Shown in pieces: positions 54,062-62,754 of a DNA stretch of 64,000 bases (position 1 is its first letter; every line of letters starts with the position of its first letter). This DNA is from Vibrio aquaticus (GTDB lineage: Bacteria > Pseudomonadota > Gammaproteobacteria > Enterobacterales > Vibrionaceae), in contig NZ_RXZH01000008.1 in NCBI RefSeq assembly GCF_003970385.1, forward strand, positions 82,238 through 146,237, read 5' to 3'. The translations under genes and the position numbers were made by a program. Under the pieces are notes generated by a model. It saw only the letters and a program-made list of their open reading frames with translations, was not told the origin of the DNA and ran no database searches.

Positions 54062-55498
54062 ATGACAATATTGAAACGCTTTTCACTTTACTTAATCACC
54101 TTTTTGGCGTTTTTTACATCAGGAATATCATGGGCGAGTGAGTCAGACCCGGGACTCAAAGGGGCAGTGTGTGTCATTCGCTCTGGTGATAAAGTCGTCA
54201 TGGTGAATGAAATTTTGACCAAAAAATTGTCATTGCCCGCAGGAACGATAGACAAAGGAGAAGACCCAAAAGTTACCGCAGTCAGAGAGACGTGGGAAGA
54301 GACGGGTCTTGTGGTTTCCATCTATGGTGAGTTAGCTCGGACCGATGAAGCGGTAATCTATGACTGTGTCAGTGATTCAGAGATCGTAGCCTATCAATTT
54401 AACAACCACCTAGATGGGAATGAACTTCCGATCTGGTTTGCCCCTCATTATGGTATTGAAATCGCTTCTGCCATGCTTATTTCACCCTCTATTGTTCCTC
54501 AGACTCTTTACCGCTTTCCGGAGCAACTAGAATGGTTGGTATCAGCTTTACCGAATGCGACCGATCAAAGTGTTATGTATGTAGACCAGTTGGTGGAAGC
54601 CGCGCCAGTGTACAATCAAGTTGAGTTGGGTTGGATGGTGAGTCTACAAAATACCTTACAAACGCTCCCAGAAAGTGTCAGATTAATCACTGAGCAGGTT
54701 ATCTTCACTGGCGATTGGTTTGCGCAAGCTTGGTTACTTCTTCTTGTTTTGCCATTGTTATATTGGCGCTTTGGTAAAGAGTTTGCGTACAAAGCGTTCT
54801 TTGCAGTGACGGTGACCACATTGCTAGCTTTGGTTGCTCAGCAAGGATTTGCTAACCCGCGGCCGCATGTTTATCTCCCAGCTATAGAGCTCAAACAAAC
54901 CTACGGTTTTAGTCTGCCAAGCGTTTCTATGGCGTTGTGGTTATGTATTGGCACTTTAGTACTGCACGGATTGAATCGTTTGTATTTGAATCGGTGGTCT
55001 ATAACGTTGCTATGTATTGTTGTTTGGCTGAGCTTTGCGCGTTTCTATAGCGGTGCGGCTTTCTTAGTAGACAGTTTAAGTGGCGCATTGTTAGGCGCTT
55101 TGTGTGCCTGGCATCTTATCCGCTTAGAGAATAAACCAGACATCAACATCATGGAATTGTTGTCATCGAAAGCGATCTGGGTATTGCTCGTAATTGTGTG
55201 TACGGTGCTTACCATTCTTTGGCCGATTCCAAGCTTTACCTATTGGCTAGCTATCTCTATGACTGTCCTGGCACTTGTTTCGACACTGAAACGTGATGGC
55301 AGTAAGGCCTCAGTTAACGTTATCATCGCGGCGACGGGTGCAATGGTCGTGTTCAATTTAGTCCTAAACTATTTGCTACCCTTAGTTTCAAACAGCAGTC
55401 TCTGGTCCCTTGTCGGGGAAACCTTACGTTACCCAATCACTATTCTGCTCTTTACTTCAATCATTAGAATGAAGGCTAGCAGGGCATTGGCTCGTTAA
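54062..55498 (+). CDS. Nudix hydrolase-PAP2 fusion membrane protein with degenerate PAP2 site
   Basis: A 478-residue protein with a signal peptide (cleavage near SGISWASE), so the Nudix domain probably faces the periplasm. The Nudix box spans 61-83 (GTIDKGEDPKVTAVRE then TWEETGL) and is intact. From about 220 there are at least six helices with a PAP2 phosphatase layout: NPRPHVY (266-271), LPSVS (285-289) where PSGH is expected, and ARFYSGAAFLVD (326-337) where SRxxxGxHxxxD is expected. The two active-site histidines are replaced by Ser289 and Ala333, so phosphatase activity is doubtful. A lipid- or nucleotide-diphosphate role is possible. Confidence 0.8.
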   Translation: MTILKRFSLYLITFLAFFTSGISWASESDPGLKGAVCVIRSGDKVVMVNEILTKKLSLPAGTIDKGEDPKVTAVRETWEETGLVVSIYGELARTDEAVIYDCVSDSEIVAYQFNNHLDGNELPIWFAPHYGIEIASAMLISPSIVPQTLYRFPEQLEWLVSALPNATDQSVMYVDQLVEAAPVYNQVELGWMVSLQNTLQTLPESVRLITEQVIFTGDWFAQAWLLLLVLPLLYWRFGKEFAYKAFFAVTVTTLLALVAQQGFANPRPHVYLPAIELKQTYGFSLPSVSMALWLCIGTLVLHGLNRLYLNRWSITLLCIVVWLSFARFYSGAAFLVDSLSGALLGALCAWHLIRLENKPDINIMELLSSKAIWVLLVIVCTVLTILWPIPSFTYWLAISMTVLALVSTLKRDGSKASVNVIIAATGAMVVFNLVLNYLLPLVSNSSLWSLVGETLRYPITILLFTSIIRMKASRALAR

Positions 55499-55503
55499 AT
55501 GAC

Positions 55504-55537
55504 AAAGGCAGCGTGTAAAGTGACGCTGCCTTTTTAT
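55504..55537 (+). terminator. Terminator after the Nudix-PAP2 gene
   Basis: Stem GGCAGCGT / ACGCTGCC (55507-55514 and 55523-55530) with an 8-base loop, flanked by AAA and followed by TTTTT. It lies between two convergent genes; the minus-strand side is less T-rich. Confidence 0.85.
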
Positions 55538-55540
55538 CAA

Positions 55541-56350
55541 TTATTGATTGAGCATGTACTGTTCAATGATTTCAGCTACGCCGTCCTCATCGTTACTCTT
55601 GGTGATAAGATCCGCAATCTCTTTGGTTTGCTCCATCGCATTTGCCATCGCCACACCTAGGCCTGCATATTCGATCATATGATGGTCGTTTTCTGCATCG
55701 CCCATACAAATCACTTCGTCAGCAGTAATACCAAGGTGGTCAGCAATCGCTTTCACCCCAACACCTTTGTTGCTCTCAGGGTTCAAAAACTCTAAGAAAA
55801 TAGGAGCACTCTGAACAACAGTGAAGCTTTCTCTCATTTCAGGTGAGATTGATTGACTAATTTGAGTGATGCTCTCAGGTGCACCAACAATCATCGCTTT
55901 AATGATGGAATGCTCATCTGCCAGTTGCTCGAAATCCATCACGGTCACAGGAATGTTATTAATCGTCGCTTCAATATCCGTGTATTCATTCATCTCAGGT
56001 GTGATGAGGCCAAACTCAGTGCTGAATGCGTGGCAGTATGCTCCTAGTTGTTTTGCTGTTGTCGCAACTTGCTTGGCATCTTTACCATTGATGATTGCAG
56101 AGTGGATGATCTTGTCAGTCCCCAATTCTTTGACCATTGACCCATTGAAATAGACAACAAACTCGTTGTCTCCTTTTAGGTTTAACAGGTCAAGCTTGTC
56201 GCGCATGCCATCAATTGGTCGACCAGAAGCCAACACCACGGTTGCTCCGTTTTCACGAGCTTGCGAAATTGCTCGTTGAGTACGTTGTGAAATCGTTTTA
56301 TCACTGGCCAGCAGGGTGCCGTCCATATCTAATGCAATAAGTTTATACAT
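55541..56350 (-). CDS. Cof-type HAD-IIB sugar-phosphatase-like hydrolase
   Basis: A 269-residue HAD phosphatase. Motif I ALDMDGTLLASD gives the nucleophile Asp8; motif II is VVLASGRPIDGM, and motif IV GDAENDHHMIEYAGLGVAMANA closes the site. The IIB cap domain lies between. It resembles YidA-type enzymes acting on sugar phosphates, but the substrate cannot be fixed from sequence. It stands alone and is convergent with the preceding gene. Confidence 0.9.
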   Translation of the reverse strand: MYKLIALDMDGTLLASDKTISQRTQRAISQARENGATVVLASGRPIDGMRDKLDLLNLKGDNEFVVYFNGSMVKELGTDKIIHSAIINGKDAKQVATTAKQLGAYCHAFSTEFGLITPEMNEYTDIEATINNIPVTVMDFEQLADEHSIIKAMIVGAPESITQISQSISPEMRESFTVVQSAPIFLEFLNPESNKGVGVKAIADHLGITADEVICMGDAENDHHMIEYAGLGVAMANAMEQTKEIADLITKSNDEDGVAEIIEQYMLNQ

Positions 56351-56506
56351 CTCTTACCTAACAACTTTAATTAATACTTACCAAATCTGAGCAGAATAAA
56401 GTCAAACGAGAGATTGATCAATTTATGAATGGGTTGACCTGAGTTGCTCAACCCGATAATGTCTCGCTCCTGCGGAATTTAGAATATGTGTTAGGCTGAG
56501 ATCAAA

Positions 56507-57175
56507 TTGTACAAAATTAACGAAATGTTCGAGACCATCCAAGGTGAAGGTGTCTTTACGGGTGTTCCATCTGTGTTTGTAAGACTGCAAGAGTGCCCGG
56601 TAGGCTGTGCTTGGTGTGACACGAAACAAACATGGGATGCGACTCCGTCTGACGAGCGACCTTTAAAAGAGATCCTTAAGAAAACGGAAGACTCTCCAAC
56701 TTGGTGTAGTGTGACTGCCGACGATATCGTTAATGAGTATAAGAGTCAGGGTTATACAGCCAAGCATATCGTTATTACGGGAGGGGAGCCTTGCATCTAT
56801 GATCTCCTTCCTCTTACTCAAGCGTTTGAGGCGATAGGGTGCCAATGTCAAATTGAGACAAGCGGTACGTCGGAAGTGCAAACATCGGATGAAACTTGGG
56901 TGACAGTGTCACCTAAAGTGGCAATGAAAGGTAAACTGCCGGTTCTTGACTCTGCTTTATTGCGCGCGAATGAGATTAAACACCCTGTAGCGACACAGAA
57001 GGACATTGACCAGTTGGATGAACTGCTGTGTCGAGCGGGAGTGACTGACAGTACAACGATCGCACTTCAACCAATCAGTCAAAAGCCAAGAGCGACACAA
57101 CTGTGTATTGATGTATGTGTTGCACGTAACTGGCGCTTATCGATTCAAACCCATAAATATTTGAGCATTGCTTAA
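56507..57175 (+). CDS. queE: 7-carboxy-7-deazaguanine synthase QueE
   Basis: Radical-SAM enzyme that forms 7-carboxy-7-deazaguanine on the route to queuosine. The 222-residue protein has the cluster motif CPVGCAWC (CxxxCxxC) near residues 29-36, preceded by [20 protein letters not shown], a QueE signature, and the SAM-binding VITGGEPC strand. It starts at TTG 56507, the first codon of [12 protein letters not shown]; an ATG six codons later would lose conserved residues. It precedes queC by 10 bases. Confidence 0.93.
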   Translation: MYKINEMFETIQGEGVFTGVPSVFVRLQECPVGCAWCDTKQTWDATPSDERPLKEILKKTEDSPTWCSVTADDIVNEYKSQGYTAKHIVITGGEPCIYDLLPLTQAFEAIGCQCQIETSGTSEVQTSDETWVTVSPKVAMKGKLPVLDSALLRANEIKHPVATQKDIDQLDELLCRAGVTDSTTIALQPISQKPRATQLCIDVCVARNWRLSIQTHKYLSIA

Positions 57176-57185
57176 GGAAGTGAAA

Positions 57186-57884
57186 ATGAAGAAAGCTGTT
57201 GTCGTTTTTAGTGGAGGCCAAGACTCCACGACTTGTTTAGTGCAAGCTTTAAAAGAGTTTGATGAAGTACATGCAATTACGTTCGATTATGGTCAGCGCC
57301 ACAAACTAGAAATTGAAGTCGCACAAAGTCTTGCTAAAGAGCTTGGTGTTGCCGCGCATAAAGTGATGGATGTGGGCTTGTTAAATGAGTTGGCCATCAG
57401 TTCTCTGACGCGAGATGACATCCCTGTATCACATGAGTTACAAGAGAACGGATTACCAAACTCTTTTGTTCCTGGACGCAATATTTTATTCCTGACACTT
57501 GCGGGGATTTATGCTTATCAGATTGGCGCTACAGCGGTCATTACTGGGGTGTGTGAAACAGATTTTTCTGGTTATCCAGATTGCCGAAATGACTTTGTCA
57601 AAGCGATGAATAATGCAATGGTTCAAGGTATGGATCGTGACTTTGAAATACAAACGCCGTTGATGTGGTTGGATAAAGCGGAAACGTGGGCCCTAGCTGA
57701 CCAATATGATGCGCTGCAACTTGTTCGTGAAAAAACACTGACTTGTTACAACGGCATCATTGGTGATGGGTGTGGCGATTGTCCGTCTTGTGAGCTACGT
57801 AAAGTCGGCCTTAACAGCTATTTAGGTGACCGAGAGACTATTATGGCTCAATTGGTGCGTAAGCAGACGCAGGAAGATAAATAG
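57186..57884 (+). CDS. queC: 7-cyano-7-deazaguanine synthase QueC
   Basis: ATP-dependent enzyme that converts the QueE product to preQ0. The 232-residue protein has the P-loop [12 protein letters not shown] at 6-17 and a C-terminal zinc site [17 protein letters not shown] 57186 has AAGGAAG upstream and removes six residues of a longer frame. Its last 44 bases overlap the convergent diguanylate-cyclase gene. Confidence 0.95.
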   Translation: MKKAVVVFSGGQDSTTCLVQALKEFDEVHAITFDYGQRHKLEIEVAQSLAKELGVAAHKVMDVGLLNELAISSLTRDDIPVSHELQENGLPNSFVPGRNILFLTLAGIYAYQIGATAVITGVCETDFSGYPDCRNDFVKAMNNAMVQGMDRDFEIQTPLMWLDKAETWALADQYDALQLVREKTLTCYNGIIGDGCGDCPSCELRKVGLNSYLGDRETIMAQLVRKQTQEDK

Positions 57885-59817
57885 GATCGTTGAACGCGTC
57901 AATTGTGCAGTTCTTCCCGCTTTGCTTTGCCTGATATAGGGCTTGATCCAGTATTGAATAGAGCTCATCGAAATCAGACAAAGATTTTGTTGTAGCAATA
58001 TAAGAAAGGCTCGCGGTTACGTTGAGCTTTTCTTTATTCTCCGCCTCAAATTCCGAATCCCCGATGGATTGATGGAGTTTGTCGATATAGCTTGCGACGT
58101 CTAATTCATCGATATCACGCACTACAACAATAAACTCTTCTCCACCTAAGCGGCCAAAGATATCCCCAGTGTCCATTTTCTCATTAATTACATGAGCAAT
58201 ATTTGATAAAGCGCGATCGCCAGTAGGGTGTCCGTATGAATCGTTAATCTTCTTAAAATCATCAAGATCCAATAAGATCAGCAAATGTCGATGCTCTGGA
58301 TTTGAAACGGCTTGAACTTGTTTAATCTCTCGGATAGACGCCGCTCGGTTTAGCGCACCTGTTAGGTGATCATGCTCGGCTTTCCTAGAGCGAGATCGAA
58401 TCAAAAACGCATACAAGATAAACAGAAGCGTCAAAGAGCCGAGTGCGAATAAGTACAAGTGATTCAATGAGGTAAGGTTATCAATTTGATCTTGTTGCAC
58501 TTGGTTTTCGGCTAAGGTTTCTTTGTGCTTAGCATCTAAACTGTATTCTCTTTCTGCAGATTCTAGAGCAAGATAAGCCGATTGATTTTGAACCTTCCGC
58601 TTTGACAACTCCAACTCGGTATACTGCTTATACAGCTCTAAGGCCGATTGAAAGTTATTATTTGCTTCTGTAAATGTTGCTTTCGAAATGAGAGCCTCAG
58701 CCTGTAGATTCACACTCTTAATTCGCTTGCCCAGTGTTAACGCTTTGTCAGCGAACGATATCGCGAGAATGTGGTTGCCCTGCAGGTGGTGTGTTTGCGC
58801 TAAAGACAGATATATCTCACCGCGTATTTGATCGTTGCCTTGAATGGAGGCGAACTCTAGAGAATCAAGCAACAGCTTGCGACTTTTTTCATACTGCTCT
58901 AAGGCACTATAAGTATTACCTAAACCTAACAAAGCGTAAGTGAGCCCATATTCGTGGTTGTAATTTGTTAGGATTAATTTTGCCTGAGTAAAGTGATGCT
59001 TGGCATTACTGTAGTCTTGAGCCGCAAGTTGTATGGTTCCCATGCTATGGTGCGCTTGGGCCAACTCTAACTGAGAGTTATTTTCGTTGCGTATTTTCAA
59101 TGCGACATTAAGGTACTCTTCCGCCTGCTTGAGCTGCCCAAGGTTCATAAGCAATAGGCCAGCATCATTATAGACTCCAGACGGATCAACGTTGCTTGGT
59201 AATATCGAAAGATACTTCTGATAATGCTCTAATGCCGATTGATAATCGCCAAGGTACTCCAAGTTGTTAGCAATGACTCGCACAGCCTGGTAGCGGGGTA
59301 GTATGGTTGATGATGTGTCAGATAAATGCGTTTGCAACGAAGAGCAATATAAGTTGGCTTTGTGGTATTGCCCCTGTTTATTTAGAGAGCGACAAAGATG
59401 ATACTCAAATAGAATTTTACCCTGGATATCATTGTTCAAATTAGAGTGATTAAGCAGTTGCGTGTATTTTTCCGTTGAACGTCTAAATTCGAGTTTATTC
59501 TCTGAATTGAGCGCTGAAATAAACTGTTGCTCACGAGAGGAATATTCTTCATTGAACGCCAGTTGGTGGCCATGAAAAGGCTGACCTTTTAATGTCATAA
59601 AACCATGCAGCTTTGAGCTGACGTAGAGCTTTTCGATACCTGGCGCGAGTGAACTGTAGCGGTCTTGCAACATCGCAAGAGCACGAGTATCACTTTGCTG
59701 AGCGACTTGGTTGTAGGCCTGTTCCCATTCTTGCCAATGGTTGTTGGCCAATGTGTGACTTGGTGTGAGCGCTGCAGCCAGTATTATGGATAGCGTCCGA
59801 GCAAATTGACGTTTCAT
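57841..59817 (-). CDS. Diguanylate cyclase with periplasmic TPR sensor
   Basis: A 658-residue signalling protein. After a signal peptide (to about HTLANNH) come TPR repeats through about residue 420, probably periplasmic, including [16 protein letters not shown] and [19 protein letters not shown] membrane helix at about 448-468 ([18 protein letters not shown]) precedes a GGDEF domain, with active site [13 protein letters not shown] near residue 555. The inhibitory I-site RxxD is replaced by DxxD (DTGD), so product feedback may be lost. Synthesises cyclic di-GMP. Overlaps the queC 3' end. Confidence 0.9.
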   Translation of the reverse strand: MKRQFARTLSIILAAALTPSHTLANNHWQEWEQAYNQVAQQSDTRALAMLQDRYSSLAPGIEKLYVSSKLHGFMTLKGQPFHGHQLAFNEEYSSREQQFISALNSENKLEFRRSTEKYTQLLNHSNLNNDIQGKILFEYHLCRSLNKQGQYHKANLYCSSLQTHLSDTSSTILPRYQAVRVIANNLEYLGDYQSALEHYQKYLSILPSNVDPSGVYNDAGLLLMNLGQLKQAEEYLNVALKIRNENNSQLELAQAHHSMGTIQLAAQDYSNAKHHFTQAKLILTNYNHEYGLTYALLGLGNTYSALEQYEKSRKLLLDSLEFASIQGNDQIRGEIYLSLAQTHHLQGNHILAISFADKALTLGKRIKSVNLQAEALISKATFTEANNNFQSALELYKQYTELELSKRKVQNQSAYLALESAEREYSLDAKHKETLAENQVQQDQIDNLTSLNHLYLFALGSLTLLFILYAFLIRSRSRKAEHDHLTGALNRAASIREIKQVQAVSNPEHRHLLILLDLDDFKKINDSYGHPTGDRALSNIAHVINEKMDTGDIFGRLGGEEFIVVVRDIDELDVASYIDKLHQSIGDSEFEAENKEKLNVTASLSYIATTKSLSDFDELYSILDQALYQAKQSGKNCTIDAFNDPIYLPASAYAPIEP

Positions 59818-59926
59818 TAGAGTTAATTTATAAGGTTTCTTACTATTCTATGCTCTAAATGGTATGGGGTACAATATGATATTGGTGTTGTGTGCGGGGA
59901 AATGCGAGCTGTGTGGGGTTGTTATT

Positions 59927-59955
59927 AAAATAAAAAGCGCCCAACTAAGGACGCT
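59927..59955 (-). terminator. Terminator of the DUF2750 gene
   Basis: On the minus strand AGCGTCC-TTAGTT-GGGCGCT forms a 7-bp stem (one G-T pair) and is followed by TTTTATTTT, starting 14 bases after the stop codon. Confidence 0.75.
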
Positions 59956-59968
59956 AAATCATCAGAGA

Positions 59969-60322
59969 TTAATCTAGGTAAAGTTTCGCAAGGTCTGAAG
60001 GTTCCATTTCTTTACCTTCAAGTTGAGCATTCCAGTTAGTCCCAACAAGAACACCATCTTCTGCAAGTGTCAGTAGCCAATCTTCTACGAAAATATCCAG
60101 TGGGATTTCTAGAACCTCAAAGTCAGCCCATTCTTCAACATTGTGAGTTTGAGCATCTTCTTTTGATGACCAAAAAGGCATTACTTCACTGTTCTCGAAC
60201 TCTGTAGAGTCACACGCTAACCAACCTTCTTCATTGCGCATACCCCAAACCAATTTAGATTGTTTAGTTTCTGCAACGAAAAGCTCTAGGTTAGCTTGGA
60301 TATCAGAAGTTAATTTACTCAT
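59969..60322 (-). CDS. DUF2750 family protein
   Basis: A 117-residue acidic soluble protein. It has the DUF2750 pattern: LVWGMRNEEGWLACDS at the start, VMPFWSSKEDAQ in the middle and FVEDWLLTLAEDGVLVGTNW near the end. No catalytic motif is evident and the function is unknown. Single gene between two terminators. Confidence 0.85.
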   Translation of the reverse strand: MSKLTSDIQANLELFVAETKQSKLVWGMRNEEGWLACDSTEFENSEVMPFWSSKEDAQTHNVEEWADFEVLEIPLDIFVEDWLLTLAEDGVLVGTNWNAQLEGKEMEPSDLAKLYLD

Positions 60323-60385
60323 TAGATTTATCTCGTATGTTTATTCGGTGCTAGAGTACCATTCATCAGCCAAAAGCCAAATAAA

Positions 60386-60409
60386 AAAGGGAAGCGCTTG
60401 CTTCCCTTT
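60386..60409 (-). terminator. Terminator of the tolC-ompA operon
   Basis: A 9-bp stem AAAGGGAAG / CTTCCCTTT with a 6-base loop is followed on the minus strand by TTTAT. It lies 16 bases after the OmpA-like gene. Confidence 0.88.
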
Positions 60410-60424
60410 CTGTCAGAATAACGA

Positions 60425-61036
60425 CTATTTTTCAATCTTAGTGAAAATAGACCACTCTTCTTTAACATTTCCTTTGTGTCCAACGACGGTAGCCACAACT
60501 TTACGGTTACGAGCATGGCTAACTTCGTCATCGCCAAGCGCTTCAAGGTTCGTATCACCAAAACCTACAATGCGCACTCGTGATGAGTCAACACCGTTAG
60601 ACAGAAGTGCAGATTGAACCGACTCAGCTCGACGCTCTGAAAGCGCTTTATTGTACTCTGGGTTACCCACTTTACTTGCGTAACCTTGAAGTTCGATTGA
60701 AGTCGACGGATAAGACTCAAGAAACTCAGACATTTCGCGAATTTGGGTCAGGAATGCAGGCTGAATTACATCGGAGTCGTTAGCAAAGAGAATGTGTAAG
60801 CTCATCTCTTCTTCGGTTTTGATGTAAGTTCCACAACCATCGTTATCAATGTCAGCACTTCGAGGAGTTTGTGGGCATAGATCGCGAGCGTTAATGACGC
60901 CATCTTTATCTTCATCAAGCAGGTCGTCCACTTGATTCGATTTTGGCGTTTCAATGTACTCGTAAGCGTCTTCCGCTTTAAGTGGTGCGGCAAACACTGT
61001 TGCTGAAATCAAAACAGCTAAAAATGACTTATTCAT
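60425..61036 (-). CDS. OmpA-family outer-membrane/periplasmic protein
   Basis: A 203-residue exported protein (signal peptide to about FAAPLKAED). A calcium-type thrombospondin-3-like motif DEDKDGVINARDLCPQTP is followed by an OmpA C-terminal domain (about 85-195) with the peptidoglycan-binding pattern SIELQGYASKVGNPEYNKAL and LSERRAESVQ. It lies one base after the tolC-like gene, in the same operon, beside a giant adhesin. In such clusters an OmpA-like lipoprotein or protein often accompanies the adhesin export channel. Confidence 0.88.
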   Translation of the reverse strand: MNKSFLAVLISATVFAAPLKAEDAYEYIETPKSNQVDDLLDEDKDGVINARDLCPQTPRSADIDNDGCGTYIKTEEEMSLHILFANDSDVIQPAFLTQIREMSEFLESYPSTSIELQGYASKVGNPEYNKALSERRAESVQSALLSNGVDSSRVRIVGFGDTNLEALGDDEVSHARNRKVVATVVGHKGNVKEEWSIFTKIEK

Positions 61037-61037
61037 A

Positions 61038-62339
61038 TCAGTATTCTACCTTTTCGTTCCATTCTTCTGGTGTATCAACACGGAGTGCTGCGAGCAAATT
61101 GCCTGTCGCATTCATCACACGGTATTTAGCATACTGTTCGTCGTACTTAGCGTCTAGGTAACCTTTACGAGCTTCAAACAGTTCGTTTTCAGTGTTCAGA
61201 ACGTCTAGTAGGGTACGTTTACCGAGTTTGTATTGCTTGTCGTAAGCGATAACGGTATCAGAGGCAGAATCAACGTGGTCGGAAAGAAAATCTTTTTGCT
61301 GAACAGTCAAATCTAATGCGCTCCAAGAAAGTCGGAGGCCTTCTTCTACAGTTCTAAATGTACGGTCACGGAAGTCTTTAGCTTTGTTTAGTTGATACGC
61401 TGCACTTTCGCTTCTGTCTGAGTCAGAACCACCGTTATATAGGTTGTAACGCATGCGAAGCATGGCAGAAAACTCATCACTACTTCCTTCTATACCACCT
61501 GCATCATCACGCCATGTTTGATTGGCTTCAATAGAGAGAGTTGGGAAATTCACGCCCTTAGTTTGATCGTATTGGAAACGAGCAGAATCCACATCAGCCT
61601 GAGCGACTTTTACCACAGGGTGATTTTCGAACGCGCTATTAATGGCTTCATCAACGGTATATGGAATTGCAGTCTCATCCGCTCTTGGGAACGTTAGGCC
61701 CTGAGGTGATTGACCGACAATGCGTTTAAATTGCGTGTGCACATCAAACAGGTTGTTTTGCGCGGCAAGCAAATTACCGTGTGCTTTAGCTAGACGAGCT
61801 TCTACTTGAGAGAGATCGGCAGTTGAGCCAATACCAGAATCAACGCGCTTTTTAATATCACGGTAGATATCTTTATGAACGGCGAGGTTACTCTCGGAAA
61901 GGGCTAAAACTTCATAAGCTTTAGTCGCATCAAGGTAGATCTTAGTCACTTCAAGCGCAATGTCTTGAGCGTCAGAAAGAAGTTGGAAACGCACAGATTC
62001 GGCGTCAGCAGAAGTTCGGTCCATGTCATTAAGTGTTGCAGAACCATCCCAGATAAGCTGTGTAAGGCTCAATGTTGCTTCCTTACGCGTGAGCTCGTTT
62101 TCTGTGGTAGTTAGGTCAACGGCCTCATAACCAATACCGGCGTCTAAATCAATGCTTGGCAGGTAAGCTCCAGAAGAAGCTTCAGCATCAAAGACTTTAC
62201 TTCGAAACTCGTTGTATGACGCTTTGATTTCTGGGTTAGTCGCGATGGTATTAGCAACCGCTTGTTCTAAAGTCTGACTATGTGCTGGAAAGCTAAGTGC
62301 AACCGCACAACTTAGTACTTTCAATTTATTCCAATTCAC
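61038..62339 (-). CDS. TolC-family outer-membrane protein (LapE-like, for adhesin export)
   Basis: A 433-residue outer-membrane channel of the type I secretion kind. Signal peptide to about FPAHSQT, then the two TolC repeats: VEARLAKAHGNLLAAQNNLF and, near the end, YKLGKRTLLDVLNTENELFE. GTG 62339 is the best start because GAGGAG lies 7 bases upstream; a TTG five codons earlier sits on that site. Its place opposite a LapA-like adhesin suggests it exports that protein with an ABC/HlyD pair outside the window. Confidence 0.88.
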   Translation of the reverse strand: MNWNKLKVLSCAVALSFPAHSQTLEQAVANTIATNPEIKASYNEFRSKVFDAEASSGAYLPSIDLDAGIGYEAVDLTTTENELTRKEATLSLTQLIWDGSATLNDMDRTSADAESVRFQLLSDAQDIALEVTKIYLDATKAYEVLALSESNLAVHKDIYRDIKKRVDSGIGSTADLSQVEARLAKAHGNLLAAQNNLFDVHTQFKRIVGQSPQGLTFPRADETAIPYTVDEAINSAFENHPVVKVAQADVDSARFQYDQTKGVNFPTLSIEANQTWRDDAGGIEGSSDEFSAMLRMRYNLYNGGSDSDRSESAAYQLNKAKDFRDRTFRTVEEGLRLSWSALDLTVQQKDFLSDHVDSASDTVIAYDKQYKLGKRTLLDVLNTENELFEARKGYLDAKYDEQYAKYRVMNATGNLLAALRVDTPEEWNEKVEY

Positions 62340-62754
62340 TTTGGTTCTCCTCAAGTGCTCTTAGGCGTGGATATTACGCACTAGTGCGTCTCAAATGTGA
62401 GAGGTATCCATTAATAGCGCCAATAAAGTAACACTCTTAAGCAAAGATGACTAATGCAATCAGAAACTTTCGTGTGATCAAACTGTTAAAATATGTATAT
62501 CGCCGTATTTTTGATGTTTATTCAGTAAATCGCATGGTGAACTGTTGCTCACTCAATAATATTGAGATCTTCATTCCGTTTCTCAATGCTGAGAAATGCA
62601 ACTTGTGTCGTGTTTAATGTTACAGAATGTAGATAAATAGTTTCAGTCAGCCGATGAAAAGTGCTAATTTATAAAGCTAATGAATTTATCACTGTCAGAA
62701 TTTTGTCTCTGACGGTCGAGTTGGTATGACGTAGTCAAGGAAAAGGGCTTAATT
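62340..62754. promoter_or_regulatory. Divergent promoter region between tolC-like gene and adhesin
   Basis: This 415-base non-coding, AT-rich stretch drives both operons. Two palindromes stand out: CTCAATA-A-TATTGAG (62552-62566, perfect 7-bp arms) and TCTCA-ATGC-TGAGA (62581-62594). Both are in the middle of the region, so they could bind a regulator acting on either gene. No clear CRP, sigma-54 or riboswitch element was recognised. Confidence 0.45.

Noticed and set aside
56431..56454. GGGTTGA / TCAACCC hairpin upstream of queE as a preQ1 riboswitch
   Set aside because: The hairpin is real but has none of the conserved loop or tail bases of known preQ1 aptamers, and no expression platform was seen.
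62474..62489. CRP-like half site TGTGA before the adhesin
   Set aside because: The second half reads TGTTA instead of TCACA; too weak to call.
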